DNA from: Bacteroidales bacterium UBA2800
Lineage (GTDB): Bacteria; Bacteroidota; Bacteroidia; Bacteroidales; Paludibacteraceae
Length of the DNA stretch: 14,655 nt
Reading direction: 5' to 3'
NCBI GenBank assembly: GCA_002351925.1
Contig: DEHM01000003.1
Span: 1 to 14,655, forward strand
Shown here in pieces: positions 1 to 7,361 of this stretch; within the stretch, counting starts at the first letter, position 1, and each line of letters begins with the position of its first letter. The translations under genes were made by a program, and so were the position numbers. The notes under the pieces were generated by a model that did not search any database, was not told where the DNA came from, and saw only the letters and a list, made by a program, of their open reading frames with translations.

Positions 1-186
1 GTCTGCAAGATCAACATCGACTCCGACAGCCGTCTGGCCTTCACCGCTGCTGTTCGCAAAGTGCTCACCGAGAAACCGGGTGAGTTCGATCCGCGTAAGT
101 ACTGCGGCGTAGCTCGCGACTTCATGGAGGAGCTTTACAAACATAAGATTATTGACGTTTTAGGTTCTAACGGTCAGGCTGAGTAA
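1..186 (+). CDS. class II fructose-bisphosphate aldolase, C-terminal fragment (5' end outside window)
   Basis: The first 61 codons of the window, ending at TAA 184-186, read as the tail of a class II (zinc-dependent) fructose-1,6-bisphosphate aldolase, the glycolytic and gluconeogenic enzyme that splits fructose-1,6-bisphosphate into dihydroxyacetone phosphate and glyceraldehyde-3-phosphate in the cytoplasm. The recognisable stretch is VCKINIDSDSRLAFTAAVRK followed by a FDPRKY motif and the terminal helix ending KIIDVLGSNGQAE; this NIDSD...FDPRKY layout is typical of the class II family C-terminus. The catalytic and metal-binding residues lie upstream of the window and cannot be checked. The next gene starts only 2 nt after the stop, so the two are probably on one transcript. 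Identification rests on the tail alone. Confidence 0.8.
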   Translation, partial: VCKINIDSDSRLAFTAAVRKVLTEKPGEFDPRKYCGVARDFMEELYKHKIIDVLGSNGQAE

Positions 187-188
187 TT

Positions 189-1685
189 ATGGCACTTCCG
201 TTTATGACAGCCGAAGAGGCCGCCGAATTGATACAACATGGTGACGTCCTGGGGCTCGGTGGTTTTACCGCCACCGGAGTGCCCAAGGCGGTGCCTTTTG
301 CGTTGGCGCAACGTGCTGAGCGTCTGCATGCCGAAGGCAAACCCTTCCGCGTAGGACTGGAGACCGGTGCGTCGATGGGTGACAGTTGCGACGGTGCACT
401 CGCACGTGCTCACGCCGTAGAGTTCCGTACGCCGTATCAGTCCAACAAGTCGATGCGCGAGGAGATCAACGCCGAGGGTACCCACTATTTTGACGGTCAC
501 CTCAGTCATATGCCGCAAGATTTGCGTTACGGCTTCCTGCCCAAACCCAAATGGGCCATCATCGAGGCCTCGTACGTAGGCGAAGACGGTACGATCGTGC
601 CGGCTGCCGGTATCGGTATTATGCCGACTATCTGTCGCTTGGCCGATAAGATCATCGTCGAGCTCAACGAGATGTTCCCCGCTTCCATGCGTGGCATGCA
701 CGATCTCTACGAACCCCTCGACCCGCCTTACCGCAAAGAGATACCTATCTACAAACCCTCCGACCGCTGCGGCGCCGACCATATCAAAGTGGATCCCGCG
801 AAGATTGCGGCCGTGGTGAAGACCAACCGTCCGAACGAGATACCGGCCTTCACTCCGGTAGACGAGACGACGGCGAAGATAGGTGCCAACGTAGCTGCTT
901 TCCTGGAGGCAGAGCTGAAAGCCGGACGTATCCCCGCTTCGTTCCTGCCCATCCAGAGTGGTGTAGGCAACGTGGCTAACGCCGTGCTCGGTGAACTCGG
1001 TAAGAACCCCCATATCCCGCCGTTTGAGATGTACTCCGAAGTGATACAAGACTCCGTGGTCGACCTCATCAAGGCCGGACACTGCAAGTTCGCCAGCGGT
1101 TGCTCGTTGCGTCTCGTAGAGAGCAAGATGGCCGAAGTGCTGGCTGACCTCGACTTCTATCGCGACAAGCTGTTGCTTCGTCCGCAGGAGACCTCGAACA
1201 GCCCGGAGATAGCCCGTCGACTGGGTATCATCGCCATCAACACCGCCCTCGAGGCAGACATATACGGCAACGTCAACTCGACGCATGTATGCGGCACGAA
1301 GATGATGAACGGTATCGGAGGTTCTGGTGACTTCGCCCGCAACTCCTACCTGAGTATCTTCACTACCGCTTCGACCGCCAAGAACGGTGCTATATCGTCT
1401 ATCGTGCCGATGGTGACCCACCAGGATCACAGCGAGCACAGCGTCAAGGTGCTGGTGACCGAACAGGGCGTAGCCGACCTGCGTGGCAAGAGTCCGCGTC
1501 AGCGTGCCGAGGAGATCATCAACAACTGCGTGGCACCCGAGTACCGCCAGATGTTGCGTGACTACCTGAAGATAGCTAAGCACGGACAGACCCAACATAA
1601 CCTCTCTTGCGCGTTCGCCATGCATGAGGAGTTCATGAAGAGCGGCGACATGCGCAACACCAAGTGGGAGAACTATGTGCGCTGA
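189..1685 (+). CDS. acetyl-CoA hydrolase/transferase family protein, probable succinyl-CoA:acetate CoA-transferase
   Basis: A 498-aa class I CoA-transferase of the acetyl-CoA hydrolase/transferase family (Cat1/SucC/AarC type). These enzymes move CoA between acetate and succinate (or propionate) through a glutamyl-CoA thioester, and in fermenting Bacteroidota they recycle CoA during acetate and propionate formation. Full family length is present. Visible landmarks are an N-terminal GLGGFTATGVPKAVP segment, MYSEVIQD at about 281-288 whose Glu284 sits where the family's catalytic glutamate is expected, and the conserved GIGGSGDFARN segment from residue 375. ATG 189 is 2 nt after the aldolase stop, with no Shine-Dalgarno-like sequence, and the gene overlaps aroB by 11 nt. 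The exact acyl-CoA pair cannot be decided by reading; a plain acetyl-CoA hydrolase or propionyl-CoA:succinate transferase is the alternative. Confidence 0.9.
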   Translation: MALPFMTAEEAAELIQHGDVLGLGGFTATGVPKAVPFALAQRAERLHAEGKPFRVGLETGASMGDSCDGALARAHAVEFRTPYQSNKSMREEINAEGTHYFDGHLSHMPQDLRYGFLPKPKWAIIEASYVGEDGTIVPAAGIGIMPTICRLADKIIVELNEMFPASMRGMHDLYEPLDPPYRKEIPIYKPSDRCGADHIKVDPAKIAAVVKTNRPNEIPAFTPVDETTAKIGANVAAFLEAELKAGRIPASFLPIQSGVGNVANAVLGELGKNPHIPPFEMYSEVIQDSVVDLIKAGHCKFASGCSLRLVESKMAEVLADLDFYRDKLLLRPQETSNSPEIARRLGIIAINTALEADIYGNVNSTHVCGTKMMNGIGGSGDFARNSYLSIFTTASTAKNGAISSIVPMVTHQDHSEHSVKVLVTEQGVADLRGKSPRQRAEEIINNCVAPEYRQMLRDYLKIAKHGQTQHNLSCAFAMHEEFMKSGDMRNTKWENYVR

Positions 1686-2688
1686 TATCATTCAGGCCAT
1701 ACAACCTCTCCTTGTTTCCTATGACCCGCAGCAGATAGTGGTGGTCACGACGACTGCCGTGTCTGCTGCGCGGTCGGAGGTGGCGGCATTGGGCTATCCT
1801 GTACTGACGTTGCCGGACGGTGAAGCGGCTAAGTCGCTCGCCACGGTGCAGCAGATATGGGACTTCCTGCTCGACCGCCGTATCACCCGCCGCGGACTGC
1901 TCATCTGTATCGGCGGCGGCGTGCTGACCGACCTCGGAGGCTTTGCCGCCTCCACCTACAAACGCGGTATAGCGTTTATCCATATCCCTACCACCTTGCT
2001 CGCCATGGTCGATGCCTCCAGCGGAGGAAAGACCGGTATCAACTACCGCGGACTGAAGAACGTCATCGGCACGTTCGCTATGCCGCTCTCTACCCTCATC
2101 TGTCCGTCCTTACTCTCCACGCTGCCGCCGCGCGAGATGCTCAGCGGCTTTGCCGAGATGCTCAAGACAGGCCTGCTCGATAGCGGTGACCTGTGGCAAC
2201 GGCTTCTTCGCTACGACCTGGAGACTCTGCCTGTCGAGCCGCTCCACGCGCTCATCGACGACTGCCTTGCCGTCAAACAGCGTATCGTCAGTGCCGACCC
2301 GCACGAAGAGGGGCTGCGCAAAGCGCTTAACCTCGGCCACACTTTCGGCCACGCGCTGGAGGAGAAGAGTCTCGACGAACCGCTTCCTCACGGCTACGCC
2401 GTGCTCTACGGACTGATAGCCGAGCTGTATCTGAGTGTGACCAAACTCGGCTGTCCGCGCCAGCCGCTGCAACAGCTCACCCAACTCATGCTCCACTACT
2501 ACGGCCGACCGCAGTGTAAGTGCTCCGACCGTCAGGCGCTCATCTCGCTCATGCAGCAGGACAAAAAGAACGAGCGCACAGCCGAGATCAACTGTACGCT
2601 CCTTTCCGCTATCGGTCAGCCGGCCGTCAACACGGTCATCACACCCGCTGAGGCCGACGAGACATTAGAATATCTTTTCTCCCTGTAG
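1675..2688 (+). CDS. aroB: 3-dehydroquinate synthase
   Basis: A 337-aa AroB, second enzyme of the shikimate pathway, converting DAHP to 3-dehydroquinate in the cytoplasm with NAD+ and a divalent metal. In order one sees LPDGEAAKS (about 46-54), the NAD-binding GGGVLTDLGGF (about 80-90), PTTLLAMVDASSGGKTGIN (about 105-123, with Lys119), the metal-ligand region with Glu161 in GFAEMLKTG, LNLGHTFGHALE (His222) and PHG (His239). The 17-residue gap between the two histidines fits the family. Length is slightly below the usual 345-365 aa, the shortness being at the N-terminus. ATG 1675 lies inside the last codons of the CoA-transferase gene (11-nt overlap), suggesting translational coupling. Its 3' end overlaps the convergent minus-strand gene by 24 nt. 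Confidence 0.95.
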   Translation: MCADIIQAIQPLLVSYDPQQIVVVTTTAVSAARSEVAALGYPVLTLPDGEAAKSLATVQQIWDFLLDRRITRRGLLICIGGGVLTDLGGFAASTYKRGIAFIHIPTTLLAMVDASSGGKTGINYRGLKNVIGTFAMPLSTLICPSLLSTLPPREMLSGFAEMLKTGLLDSGDLWQRLLRYDLETLPVEPLHALIDDCLAVKQRIVSADPHEEGLRKALNLGHTFGHALEEKSLDEPLPHGYAVLYGLIAELYLSVTKLGCPRQPLQQLTQLMLHYYGRPQCKCSDRQALISLMQQDKKNERTAEINCTLLSAIGQPAVNTVITPAEADETLEYLFSL

Positions 2689-4668
2689 GGTATAACGGCC
2701 GTTCTCGGTCTCTACTTCCACAATTCCGTTCCGTATTACCAGACGACGTCCGGACTGCTCCGTTGCGCTGTCCAGTCCCTCGGTGCTATAACGCTCCTGC
2801 TTGATCAGATAGAGCGTCAGCACGTCGCGGTCCCAACTAACTATAACGAACGCGCGCGTACGCACGCCCGTATCGAAACTGGGCAGGTTGAACTTGTTAT
2901 CCACGGCATAGGTGCGGCCGTTGTAGGTCAGTTCGGTCCAGTTGTTCACTACCACGCTGTCCATCACCAGATAGCGACAAACATCGATGGAATCGACGAT
3001 TTCCGGTGCTTGCTCGGGCTGTATCTCACGATTTTGTCCCACGCGGAACGCCGCTGTCGGCGTGATCTCCGGTACACCGAAATAGTTGATAAACCGTCCG
3101 GTTACTCCCGTCAAGGGGTCACCGCTTTTCAGACCAGAGCCGTACCAACTGCCTGTTCCGTTGCCGCGGTCGAAGAGCAGCATGCTGCCCGTCTCGTCGC
3201 GCACGTAGATATACTTGTCGTATTTCTTGGTCACTACCACTTCGTTCAGGTAGACGGTCGCGTTGTCGAGCGACTGCACCGCCTCGGCTACCGAACGCGT
3301 ACGCTCTACGTGCAGCAGGACGACGGCTTCTGCGCGCACCTCACCCGAAGTGAACACCAGCGTGTCGGTATAATGGCCTGTGGGGTCGCAATCCACGCAA
3401 CCGGGTATCTGATAGCTGATGGTCAGGTTGTCGCCGTCGCGGTCCAAAAGTGTCGATGAAACCGAGAAGATCTCGGGGTTGGAGTGGCTCACCGTGATAT
3501 CTTCCGTCAGCAGGTTGGCGTTGACCTCGATAGTCTTTGCGCCGTTCAGCTCCAGCGTAGTGCCGAAGTTGACCATAGGTGCCACGATAGCCGGCACATC
3601 GCCTATCGCCTCGGTCTTACGGTAGAGACATACAGGTGTCTGCGAGCGGTCTTGGTAGCAGGCAAAGAGCGTCGGGTTGTTGCTGGCGTTATACTGGATA
3701 ATCTTCGCCCGACTGTTGCCCAGATTGGTGATCACCGCCTCGCCGCCGTTCTCGATGGCTATCGACCAGTAGCCGTAGTTGCCGTAGGTCTTCTCGTCCA
3801 CCACGTCGGTCCAAAGCGCCAGACGGTTCTTGGTCTGACCGCCGCTGGCTACCAGATAGGCTTCCTCGTAGCGCAGCTCATCCTGGAAGACATAGGCCGG
3901 CGCACCGTTGAGCGTACGGATACGCAGGGTGTAGATAGCGCGGTCGTCGGCATCGACCTGCATCCGGTCGGCGGAGTAACGACCCTTGATGGCGTGGATA
4001 TTATTCACGCTCTCCCACTCGTCGAAATAGCCCATGATATAGTTCACTCCTTCCTGATAGACGCCGAAGATGACCTGGTCGGAGTCCTGCAGCAGGTTCA
4101 CATCGGTAACGAGCTGGTAGGTATCCATCGTGAAGGTAGAACTGCCGCCCGAAGCCGAACGGATAGAGATGGTGTTGATATAGATACCGTTCTCCTTGCA
4201 GTCGACCCAGAACTTGATATGACCGCTTTGCGGTGTCTCAAAAAACACGATGGAATCGCGATTATATACACCTTCGCCACTCGCCGCAGGGCGGTTCACG
4301 ACGATGCTGTCCGGACTGTTGTTGCCCACCTGCACATAGATTGTTCCTTTGCCCTTGCTGCTGTTCTGGCAGAAGTTGATGGTTACGCGCCGTACATCCG
4401 TAAACTCTATGACAGATGTAGCGCCGGCGCCGGTAGTGGTTGTCTTCACGCCTACGCCGCAGGAGTAGAGCCGACCGGAGGCATCTGTGCGTCCTGCCGT
4501 GTATTCATAGGCCGCTTTGTCGCAGATCCAACCGTCGGTTGTGCCGTCGCACACCGTTGCGCCTACCTTACTTGCCCAGGTCTTCGACGTGAACGTGTAG
4601 GTAGTTACTCCCGCCATCAGCCACAATGGCATTAGCGCACTCAAGAAAAGAAGAGAAAATCGTTTCAT
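2665..4668 (-). CDS. large secreted beta-rich protein with OB-fold-like domain and Bacteroidales C-terminal tail
   Basis: A 667-aa exported protein of unknown function. Residues 1-19 form a Sec signal peptide (MKRFSLLFLS..., cleavage likely after the Ala of WLMAG). What follows is almost wholly beta-rich: a jelly-roll-like region about 20-172, a second domain about 180-355, an Ig/BACON-like segment about 362-455 with a DxDGD stretch near 409-413, and a region about 458-625 resembling the OB-fold domains of other secreted Bacteroidales proteins (VYLNEVVVTKKYDKYIYVRD). The last ~28 residues (RRLVIRNGIVEV...YTLQGEKIF) match the short tail seen in many exported Bacteroidales proteins and shared with the 9677 gene. 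The start was set at 4668, because a longer frame from 4698 would begin in the -7 promoter element. Domain names are by eye; no catalytic motif was found. Confidence 0.75.
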   Translation of the reverse strand: MKRFSLLFLSALMPLWLMAGVTTYTFTSKTWASKVGATVCDGTTDGWICDKAAYEYTAGRTDASGRLYSCGVGVKTTTTGAGATSVIEFTDVRRVTINFCQNSSKGKGTIYVQVGNNSPDSIVVNRPAASGEGVYNRDSIVFFETPQSGHIKFWVDCKENGIYINTISIRSASGGSSTFTMDTYQLVTDVNLLQDSDQVIFGVYQEGVNYIMGYFDEWESVNNIHAIKGRYSADRMQVDADDRAIYTLRIRTLNGAPAYVFQDELRYEEAYLVASGGQTKNRLALWTDVVDEKTYGNYGYWSIAIENGGEAVITNLGNSRAKIIQYNASNNPTLFACYQDRSQTPVCLYRKTEAIGDVPAIVAPMVNFGTTLELNGAKTIEVNANLLTEDITVSHSNPEIFSVSSTLLDRDGDNLTISYQIPGCVDCDPTGHYTDTLVFTSGEVRAEAVVLLHVERTRSVAEAVQSLDNATVYLNEVVVTKKYDKYIYVRDETGSMLLFDRGNGTGSWYGSGLKSGDPLTGVTGRFINYFGVPEITPTAAFRVGQNREIQPEQAPEIVDSIDVCRYLVMDSVVVNNWTELTYNGRTYAVDNKFNLPSFDTGVRTRAFVIVSWDRDVLTLYLIKQERYSTEGLDSATEQSGRRLVIRNGIVEVETENGRYTLQGEKIF

Positions 4669-4693
4669 AGTATCTGTTTTTTCTGTTAGCGAC

Positions 4694-4734
4694 TGCAAAA
4701 ATACTGCTTTTTTGCGAGATACGCAAATAATTCG
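4694..4734 (-). promoter_or_regulatory. Bacteroidota promoter for the secreted protein at 2665-4668
   Basis: Read on the minus strand, TTTG (4727-4724) is followed by a 20-nt spacer and TATTTTTG (4703-4696), matching the Bacteroidota primary-sigma consensus TTTG-N19-21-TAnnTTTG. Transcription should begin near 4690, about 20 nt before ATG 4668. The whole 41-bp block is identical to the comF promoter at 12965-13005. Confidence 0.85.
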
Positions 4735-4742
4735 CGTAATAA

Positions 4743-4774
4743 TTTGCCCATATCAGATTTTTTCTGTACCTTTG
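4743..4774 (+). promoter_or_regulatory. Bacteroidota promoter for the AraC-type regulator
   Basis: TTTG at 4743-4746, a 20-nt spacer, then TACCTTTG at 4767-4774 fits TTTG-N20-TAnnTTTG exactly. The start of transcription should lie around 4780, leaving a leader of roughly 20 nt before ATG 4801. It lies back to back with the minus-strand promoter at 4694-4734, with only 8 nt between the two -33 elements and blocks, so the two genes may influence one another. Confidence 0.85.
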
Positions 4775-4800
4775 CGGCCGTAAAGGACAATCCTGCCGCT

Positions 4801-5877
4801 ATGTTGTATCAATGGATCATATCGCTTCCGATGATGGTGTGCCTGTTCTGGGCCGTCTTTTTCCTTGTGCGTTTCTACAGGGGCAGCGACGAACCGCGTG
4901 TCACAAGCGCGATAAGCCTTTTCTATATCGCCTCCACTATCCTCTACACCGACCACTGGCTCTATTTCTCCGACTGCCCGAGTTTTCTTGGCGAATGGAG
5001 TTACTTGACCGTCAACCTGTGCGTCTATCCTTTATACTTTGCGTACCTGCGCGCACTCACGCGTACGAAGATCGACTATGAGGTGGCCCTTTTGCTCCTG
5101 CCGGCGGCCTTCATCGCCCTCTTCTTCCCGCTCAATACACGTTACGGTTGGATGGCGAGCGACATCCAGTTGCTCTGCACGCGTGTCTGTTTCGCCGTAC
5201 AGGTCATCTGGGTATGGGTGCGAGGCTGGCAACTGCTGACCGCTACGCGCCAGCGTCTCGACAATACCTACGCCGACAACCGTAGTTACCTGCTCGAGCC
5301 GACACACATACTATTGCTCCTCATTGGTATCACCGCCGTCGTCTCCACGCTGCTCAATGCGCTGGGACGCGAACTTTTCGACGGCAGCCTGCTGGTCGGA
5401 ATTCCCGCCGTACTGATGTCTATGCTGCTCTTCAGCCTCGGCTACGTGGCCGCCCATACCACACTGCCGCAAGAGACGGTCGCACAAGAAGAACCGCAGG
5501 AATACCGGGCTACTACAGAAGAGACCGACGCACTCATGCACCGGATCGCGACGGCGCTGCGCCAAGAGCAGTTGTTCGCCAATCCCCACCTGACCATCCA
5601 GGACCTGGCTACCGCCGTGGGCAGCAACCGCACCTACGTCTCCAACTGTATCAACCGCCGTACGGGACTCAGTTTCTCCCAGTACGTAGCGCGCTACCGT
5701 GTGGAGCATGCGCAGACCATCCTCTGCTCCAACGAATACAGCTCCGACCACGAGGCCGTTGCCAGCGCCATGGCACTCAGCGGTTTTGCTTCCGACCAAA
5801 CCTTCTATCGTATCTTCAAAGACCTTACAGGCCTCACTCCTCTCCAGTATCGTCAACGAAATCGACAAAAATCGTAG
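4801..5877 (+). CDS. membrane-embedded AraC-family transcriptional regulator
   Basis: A 358-aa protein with an N-terminal membrane part of about seven hydrophobic helices (roughly 5-24, 36-53, 68-86, 94-110, 122-141, 167-189, 198-219), a polar linker (220-258), and a C-terminal AraC/XylS double helix-turn-helix (about 262-352). The DNA-binding part is recognised from LTIQDLATAVGSNRTYVSNC, the FSQYVARYRVEHAQ helix, and the signature GFASDQTFYRIFKDLTGLTPLQYR. AraC-family members of this layout are thought to sense at or in the membrane; the ligand here is unknown. The open frame extends upstream to 4744, but that start precedes the promoter, so ATG 4801 is chosen. The stop codon overlaps the first base pairs of the tandem GATTTG repeats in front of the lipoprotein genes, making it a good candidate regulator of both downstream units (inference). 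Confidence 0.88.
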   Translation: MLYQWIISLPMMVCLFWAVFFLVRFYRGSDEPRVTSAISLFYIASTILYTDHWLYFSDCPSFLGEWSYLTVNLCVYPLYFAYLRALTRTKIDYEVALLLLPAAFIALFFPLNTRYGWMASDIQLLCTRVCFAVQVIWVWVRGWQLLTATRQRLDNTYADNRSYLLEPTHILLLLIGITAVVSTLLNALGRELFDGSLLVGIPAVLMSMLLFSLGYVAAHTTLPQETVAQEEPQEYRATTEETDALMHRIATALRQEQLFANPHLTIQDLATAVGSNRTYVSNCINRRTGLSFSQYVARYRVEHAQTILCSNEYSSDHEAVASAMALSGFASDQTFYRIFKDLTGLTPLQYRQRNRQKS

Positions 5878-5917
5878 ATTTGTACGATTTGAGAACAGAT
5901 TTGTACGATTTGCGAAT
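5876..5917 (+). repeat. tandem 21-bp direct repeats (copy A), candidate operator
   Basis: Two consecutive 21-bp units (5876-5896 and 5897-5917) share AGATTTGTACGATTTG and differ only in their last bases. Each holds two GATTTG hexamers, at 5877, 5886, 5898 and 5907, giving 9/12/9 spacing. The array begins in the stop codon of the AraC-type gene and abuts the promoter of the first lipoprotein unit. The 21-bp period suits tandem binding by an AraC-type protein with two helix-turn-helix motifs per monomer; that it is an operator is inference. A nearly perfect copy lies at 7251-7292. Confidence 0.75.
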
Positions 5918-5945
5918 GCTTTTTAGTAAAAAAGCAGTACTTTTG
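5909..5945 (+). promoter_or_regulatory. promoter of lipoprotein unit 1, with stretched spacer
   Basis: TACTTTTG at 5938-5945 is a good -7 element. The nearest upstream TTTG (5909-5912, part of the second direct repeat) is 25 nt away instead of the 20 nt seen at the other promoters in this window. A poor -33 placement with direct repeats just upstream suggests a promoter that needs an activator (inference). The likely transcript start is near 5950, about 35 nt before ATG 5986. Confidence 0.65.
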
Positions 5946-5985
5946 TGCGTCATTTTGAATATAATACAATTAAATGATTGCACAA

Positions 5986-6423
5986 ATGAGAAAATTCTTA
6001 TTCTTCGCCATGGCGCTGGTAGCCGGCGCATTGGCACTCACCTCTTGCGACAGCAAGAAAGACAAAATTGACAGCCCGATCGTAGGTACTTGGATGCGCG
6101 TCGCAGGCGAGTCTGACTTTTTCTACACCTTCGGTGAAGACGGTACGTACCAACGTGTCGAGGATTATTACATGAACGGTCGCGACGTAGTAGCTCACGA
6201 GCATATCGTCGGAGACGGTACGTTTAAGATTGACGGCGATGTAATCGATGCTACGCTCAATTCCATCCTCGTCTATATGGACGGCAGTAAGGACGGTGAT
6301 GATTTCAGCGAGTTCTGGCCGAAGAATGAAAAACTGAAATTCAGCCTGAAAGATGACTACCTGACGCTGATTCATAACGCCGGTACAGAAGAAGAATGGC
6401 CGGAACTATTACTCAAGCAATAA
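5986..6423 (+). CDS. lipocalin-like lipoprotein, unit 1 gene 1
   Basis: A 145-aa lipoprotein of unknown function. MRKFLFFAMALVAGALA and the lipobox LTSC form a signal peptide with lipidated Cys21, followed by a charged DSKKDK linker. The body starts with SPIVGTW (about 31-37), the first strand of many small lipocalin-like Bacteroidales lipoproteins, and continues as alternating beta strands (FYTFGEDGTYQRV, GDGTFKIDGDVID, LKFSLKDDYLTLI), consistent with a small calycin barrel. An in-frame ATG lies 12 nt upstream (5974), but 5986 is preferred because the three sibling lipoproteins all start with the equivalent Met and keep Cys at 21. The signal-peptide DNA is nearly identical to that of the genes at 7429 and 10244. 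The next gene starts 11 nt downstream. Confidence 0.85.
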   Translation: MRKFLFFAMALVAGALALTSCDSKKDKIDSPIVGTWMRVAGESDFFYTFGEDGTYQRVEDYYMNGRDVVAHEHIVGDGTFKIDGDVIDATLNSILVYMDGSKDGDDFSEFWPKNEKLKFSLKDDYLTLIHNAGTEEEWPELLLKQ

Positions 6424-6434
6424 ATAATTCCCTT

Positions 6435-7181
6435 ATGAAAAAATTCTTATTCTTTGCCCTTGTGCTGATAGCAAGTGCTTTGGTATTTGTCGCTTGTGAC
6501 AAGAAAAACGAGCCGACTAACTCGGAAGAGATCACAACGGATGTAAATCCTGCTGATTACATCAACACGATGTGGCGTATCGACTCCTGCTTTATGGAGG
6601 GAGAAAAAAGTCGTCCGCCTCACGGTATCATTCGCGTATTGGATAACACAATGGTCGTTATCAATGGTGATACTACCAGCTACGCCTTCCAAGATGGTAA
6701 ACTTGTTATCGGTGGAGGTGATGGATTTGATATAGCGGGTGTCAAGAAAGGCTGGGCGCATCTGTCTGACCGCGGTGGAGATATCTATCTGAGCCAACTG
6801 CCCGCACTCGACATAGAGAACCAGATCTATACGCCCCAGGCTTCGGACTTCGTTGGCACCTGGAAACATGCGTACTACGTGGGGGATAGCCATATTCCCG
6901 GCGAGCCGGTATGGCACAGAGAGGGTAGCAACCCGTGGGTAGAGACTTGGGAGTTTAAGGAGGATGGCACCTGTATCTACAAAGATTGGTTCTCCGGAGA
7001 AACTAAGACCGGCACATGGCTTTATGACTACGGAATTCTCTTTGTTAATAATCCATTGGAGTATTCGCTTGTAGACGAGAACGACCGTATCACCGTACAG
7101 CCGCTCACCAAGAACTGGTTCCAGATCCTTCGTGGCGATGGAACGAACTATAGTTACTGGTGGTTCGTCCGCGTACAATAA
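6435..7181 (+). CDS. two-domain lipocalin-like lipoprotein, unit 1 gene 2
   Basis: A 248-aa lipoprotein of unknown function. It has the same signal-peptide plan as its neighbours (MKKFLFFALVLIASALVF, lipobox VAC, Cys21). Two beta-rich halves can be made out: about 35-130 (YINTMWRIDSCF..., MVVINGDTTSYAFQDGKLVIGG) and about 138-248, opening with DFVGTWKHAYYV and containing WEFKEDGTCIYKDWFSGETKTGTW, the lipocalin-like strand pattern. The start at 6435 is chosen because the open frame upstream overlaps the preceding gene and lacks the signal peptide. It is probably co-transcribed with the 5986 gene and ends the unit, since a strong terminator lies 28 nt after its stop. Its signal-peptide DNA is the most diverged of the four. 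Confidence 0.85.
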   Translation: MKKFLFFALVLIASALVFVACDKKNEPTNSEEITTDVNPADYINTMWRIDSCFMEGEKSRPPHGIIRVLDNTMVVINGDTTSYAFQDGKLVIGGGDGFDIAGVKKGWAHLSDRGGDIYLSQLPALDIENQIYTPQASDFVGTWKHAYYVGDSHIPGEPVWHREGSNPWVETWEFKEDGTCIYKDWFSGETKTGTWLYDYGILFVNNPLEYSLVDENDRITVQPLTKNWFQILRGDGTNYSYWWFVRVQ

Positions 7182-7209
7182 ACAATACCATCTAACAATC
7201 TCCTTTTGG

Positions 7210-7240
7210 GCTGCACTCCTCGGGGGTGCAGCTTTTTTTT
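7210..7240 (+). terminator. intrinsic terminator of lipoprotein unit 1
   Basis: GCTGCACTCC (7210-7219) and GGGGTGCAGC (7223-7232) form a 10-bp stem with one G-T pair and a TCG loop, followed at once by eight T residues (7233-7240). This is a textbook Rho-independent terminator. Confidence 0.92.
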
Positions 7241-7250
7241 AAAAAAATAC

Positions 7251-7292
7251 AGATTTGTACGATTTGAGAATAGATTTGTACGATTTGCGAAT
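7251..7292 (+). repeat. tandem 21-bp direct repeats (copy B), candidate operator
   Basis: Two 21-bp units (7251-7271 and 7272-7292) share AGATTTGTACGATTTG with copy A at 5876-5917. GATTTG hexamers start at 7252, 7261, 7273 and 7282, the same 9/12/9 spacing. Only one base differs between the two 42-bp copies. Position relative to the -7 element is also identical to copy A. Confidence 0.78.
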
Positions 7293-7320
7293 GCTTTTCC
7301 AAAGAAAAGCAGTAATTTTG
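7284..7320 (+). promoter_or_regulatory. promoter of lipoprotein unit 2, with stretched spacer
   Basis: TAATTTTG at 7313-7320 is the -7 element. The nearest TTTG is at 7284-7287, again 25 nt upstream, exactly as at 5909-5945. Transcription probably starts near 7325, which gives a leader of about 100 nt, far longer than the roughly 20-35 nt leaders of the other genes here. Confidence 0.65.
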
Positions 7321-7361
7321 TGCGCAAATTTGAAACTAAAAACATATGAAGGTTCGTGCAA

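Noticed and set aside
174..1691. 505-codon open frame on the minus strand
   Set aside because: It mirrors the CoA-transferase gene on the opposite strand, has no recognisable domain and runs across both neighbouring gene borders; a codon-bias shadow.
3484..4635. 383-codon open frame on the plus strand
   Set aside because: It lies antisense within the exported-protein gene, which has a signal peptide, a canonical promoter and a known tail motif; the plus frame has none of these.
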